A stretch of DNA of 64,000 bases, from assembly GCF_015674855.1 (NCBI RefSeq), contig NZ_JADMLG010000008.1, forward strand, positions 334,797 through 398,796, in the 5' to 3' direction. The stretch comes from Nocardia bovistercoris (GTDB taxonomy: Bacteria > Actinomycetota > Actinomycetes > Mycobacteriales > Mycobacteriaceae). Below, piece by piece: positions 63,835 through 64,000 of this stretch (position 1 is its first letter; each line of letters starts with the position of its first letter). Below the pieces are notes generated by a model. The model was not told the DNA's origin. It saw only the letters and a list, made by a program, of their open reading frames with translations, and did no database searches. The translations under genes were made by a program, and so were the position numbers.

Positions 63835-64000
63835 GTGAACGCGTTCACCACGAAAACCCAAGCGGCCCTGACCTCCGCCGTGCAGGCGGCTTCCGTCGCG
63901 GGTAATCCCGAGGTGCGTCCGGCGCATCTGCTGGTCGCGTTACTGGACCAGACCGATGGTGTGGCGGGTCCGTTGCTCGAGGCTGTCGGCACCGACCCGG
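63835..64000 (+). CDS. clpB: Disaggregase ClpB (5' part only)
   Basis: Translation from GTG 63835 (AGAGGAAGGC upstream) gives VNAFTTKTQAALTSAVQAAS and AGNPEVRPAHLLVALLDQTD, followed by GVAGPLLEAVGTDP, the double-Clp-N region of mycobacterial ClpB. The gene runs off the window. ClpB, a AAA+ disaggregase, works with DnaK/DnaJ to recover aggregated proteins. The HAIR site upstream fits HspR control. Confidence 0.93.
   Translation, partial: MNAFTTKTQAALTSAVQAASVAGNPEVRPAHLLVALLDQTDGVAGPLLEAVGTDP

Overview
The window is high-GC actinobacterial chromosome, most likely Nocardia or a close relative. The evidence is mycobacterial-type gene order spread over 50 kb: dcd, aspC, ugd, etfD (Rv0338c-like), iniR, iniB-iniA-iniC, dnaK-grpE-dnaJ-hspR, a type II flavohemoglobin and clpB. 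Inserted among these are Nocardia-style accessory genes. Start codons are often GTG, many genes overlap by 1-4 bases, and HspR (HAIR) operators precede dnaK and clpB. The genus is an inference from gene content; no rRNA gene is present.

Layout. 1-3550: end of a prophage or integrative element (tail-like protein, DUF2637 membrane protein, excisionase-like HTH protein, 5'-truncated helicase, a protein with an internal duplication). It stops at the 3' end of a tRNA-Gly(CCC) gene, which is probably its attachment site. 3950-8185: a toxin island with two WXG100-like proteins, a large toxin with a PD-(D/E)XK-like C-terminus and a pentapeptide-repeat candidate immunity protein, then an IS30 transposase remnant and a decayed colicin E3-type toxin still followed by an intact candidate immunity gene. 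8568-16671: small secreted and lipoprotein genes, a PAP2 phosphatase, dcd, an XRE-TPR regulator and aspC. 17062-24875: a YibE/F membrane protein, an Hsp70-like membrane protein, ugd, a DUF218 protein and a pair of acyl-CoA dehydrogenases. 24938-26656: a second toxin-immunity pair, paralogous to the first in its N-terminal half. 26871-30347: etfD with an unusually long repetitive tail; with the acyl-CoA dehydrogenases upstream this fits fatty-acid electron transfer.

30535-35418: a secreted hypothetical protein, an NRDE protein and two tandem secreted S1 peptidases. 35572-49622: an expanded iniBAC locus. On the minus strand, two membrane-anchored Hsp70-like proteins sandwich the AAA/LuxR regulator IniR with overlapping or near-touching ends. 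Divergently transcribed are a 1,497-residue IniB-like repeat protein and the dynamin-like GTPases IniA and IniC. In mycobacteria iniBAC answers cell-wall inhibitors and IniR is its activator, so the Hsp70-like proteins are plausible sensors or scaffolds of an envelope-stress response; that role is inferred.

49687-53016: a HhH endonuclease-like protein and a DHA2 efflux pump with a divergent MarR regulator. 53081-57502: the HspR-controlled dnaK chaperone operon. 58099-61417: two type II flavohemoglobins and a stand-alone FAD/NAD(P)H reductase. 61639-63519: an LLM-family flavin oxidoreductase and a quinone-oxidoreductase-like enzyme. 63835 onward: the start of clpB behind a perfect HAIR operator.
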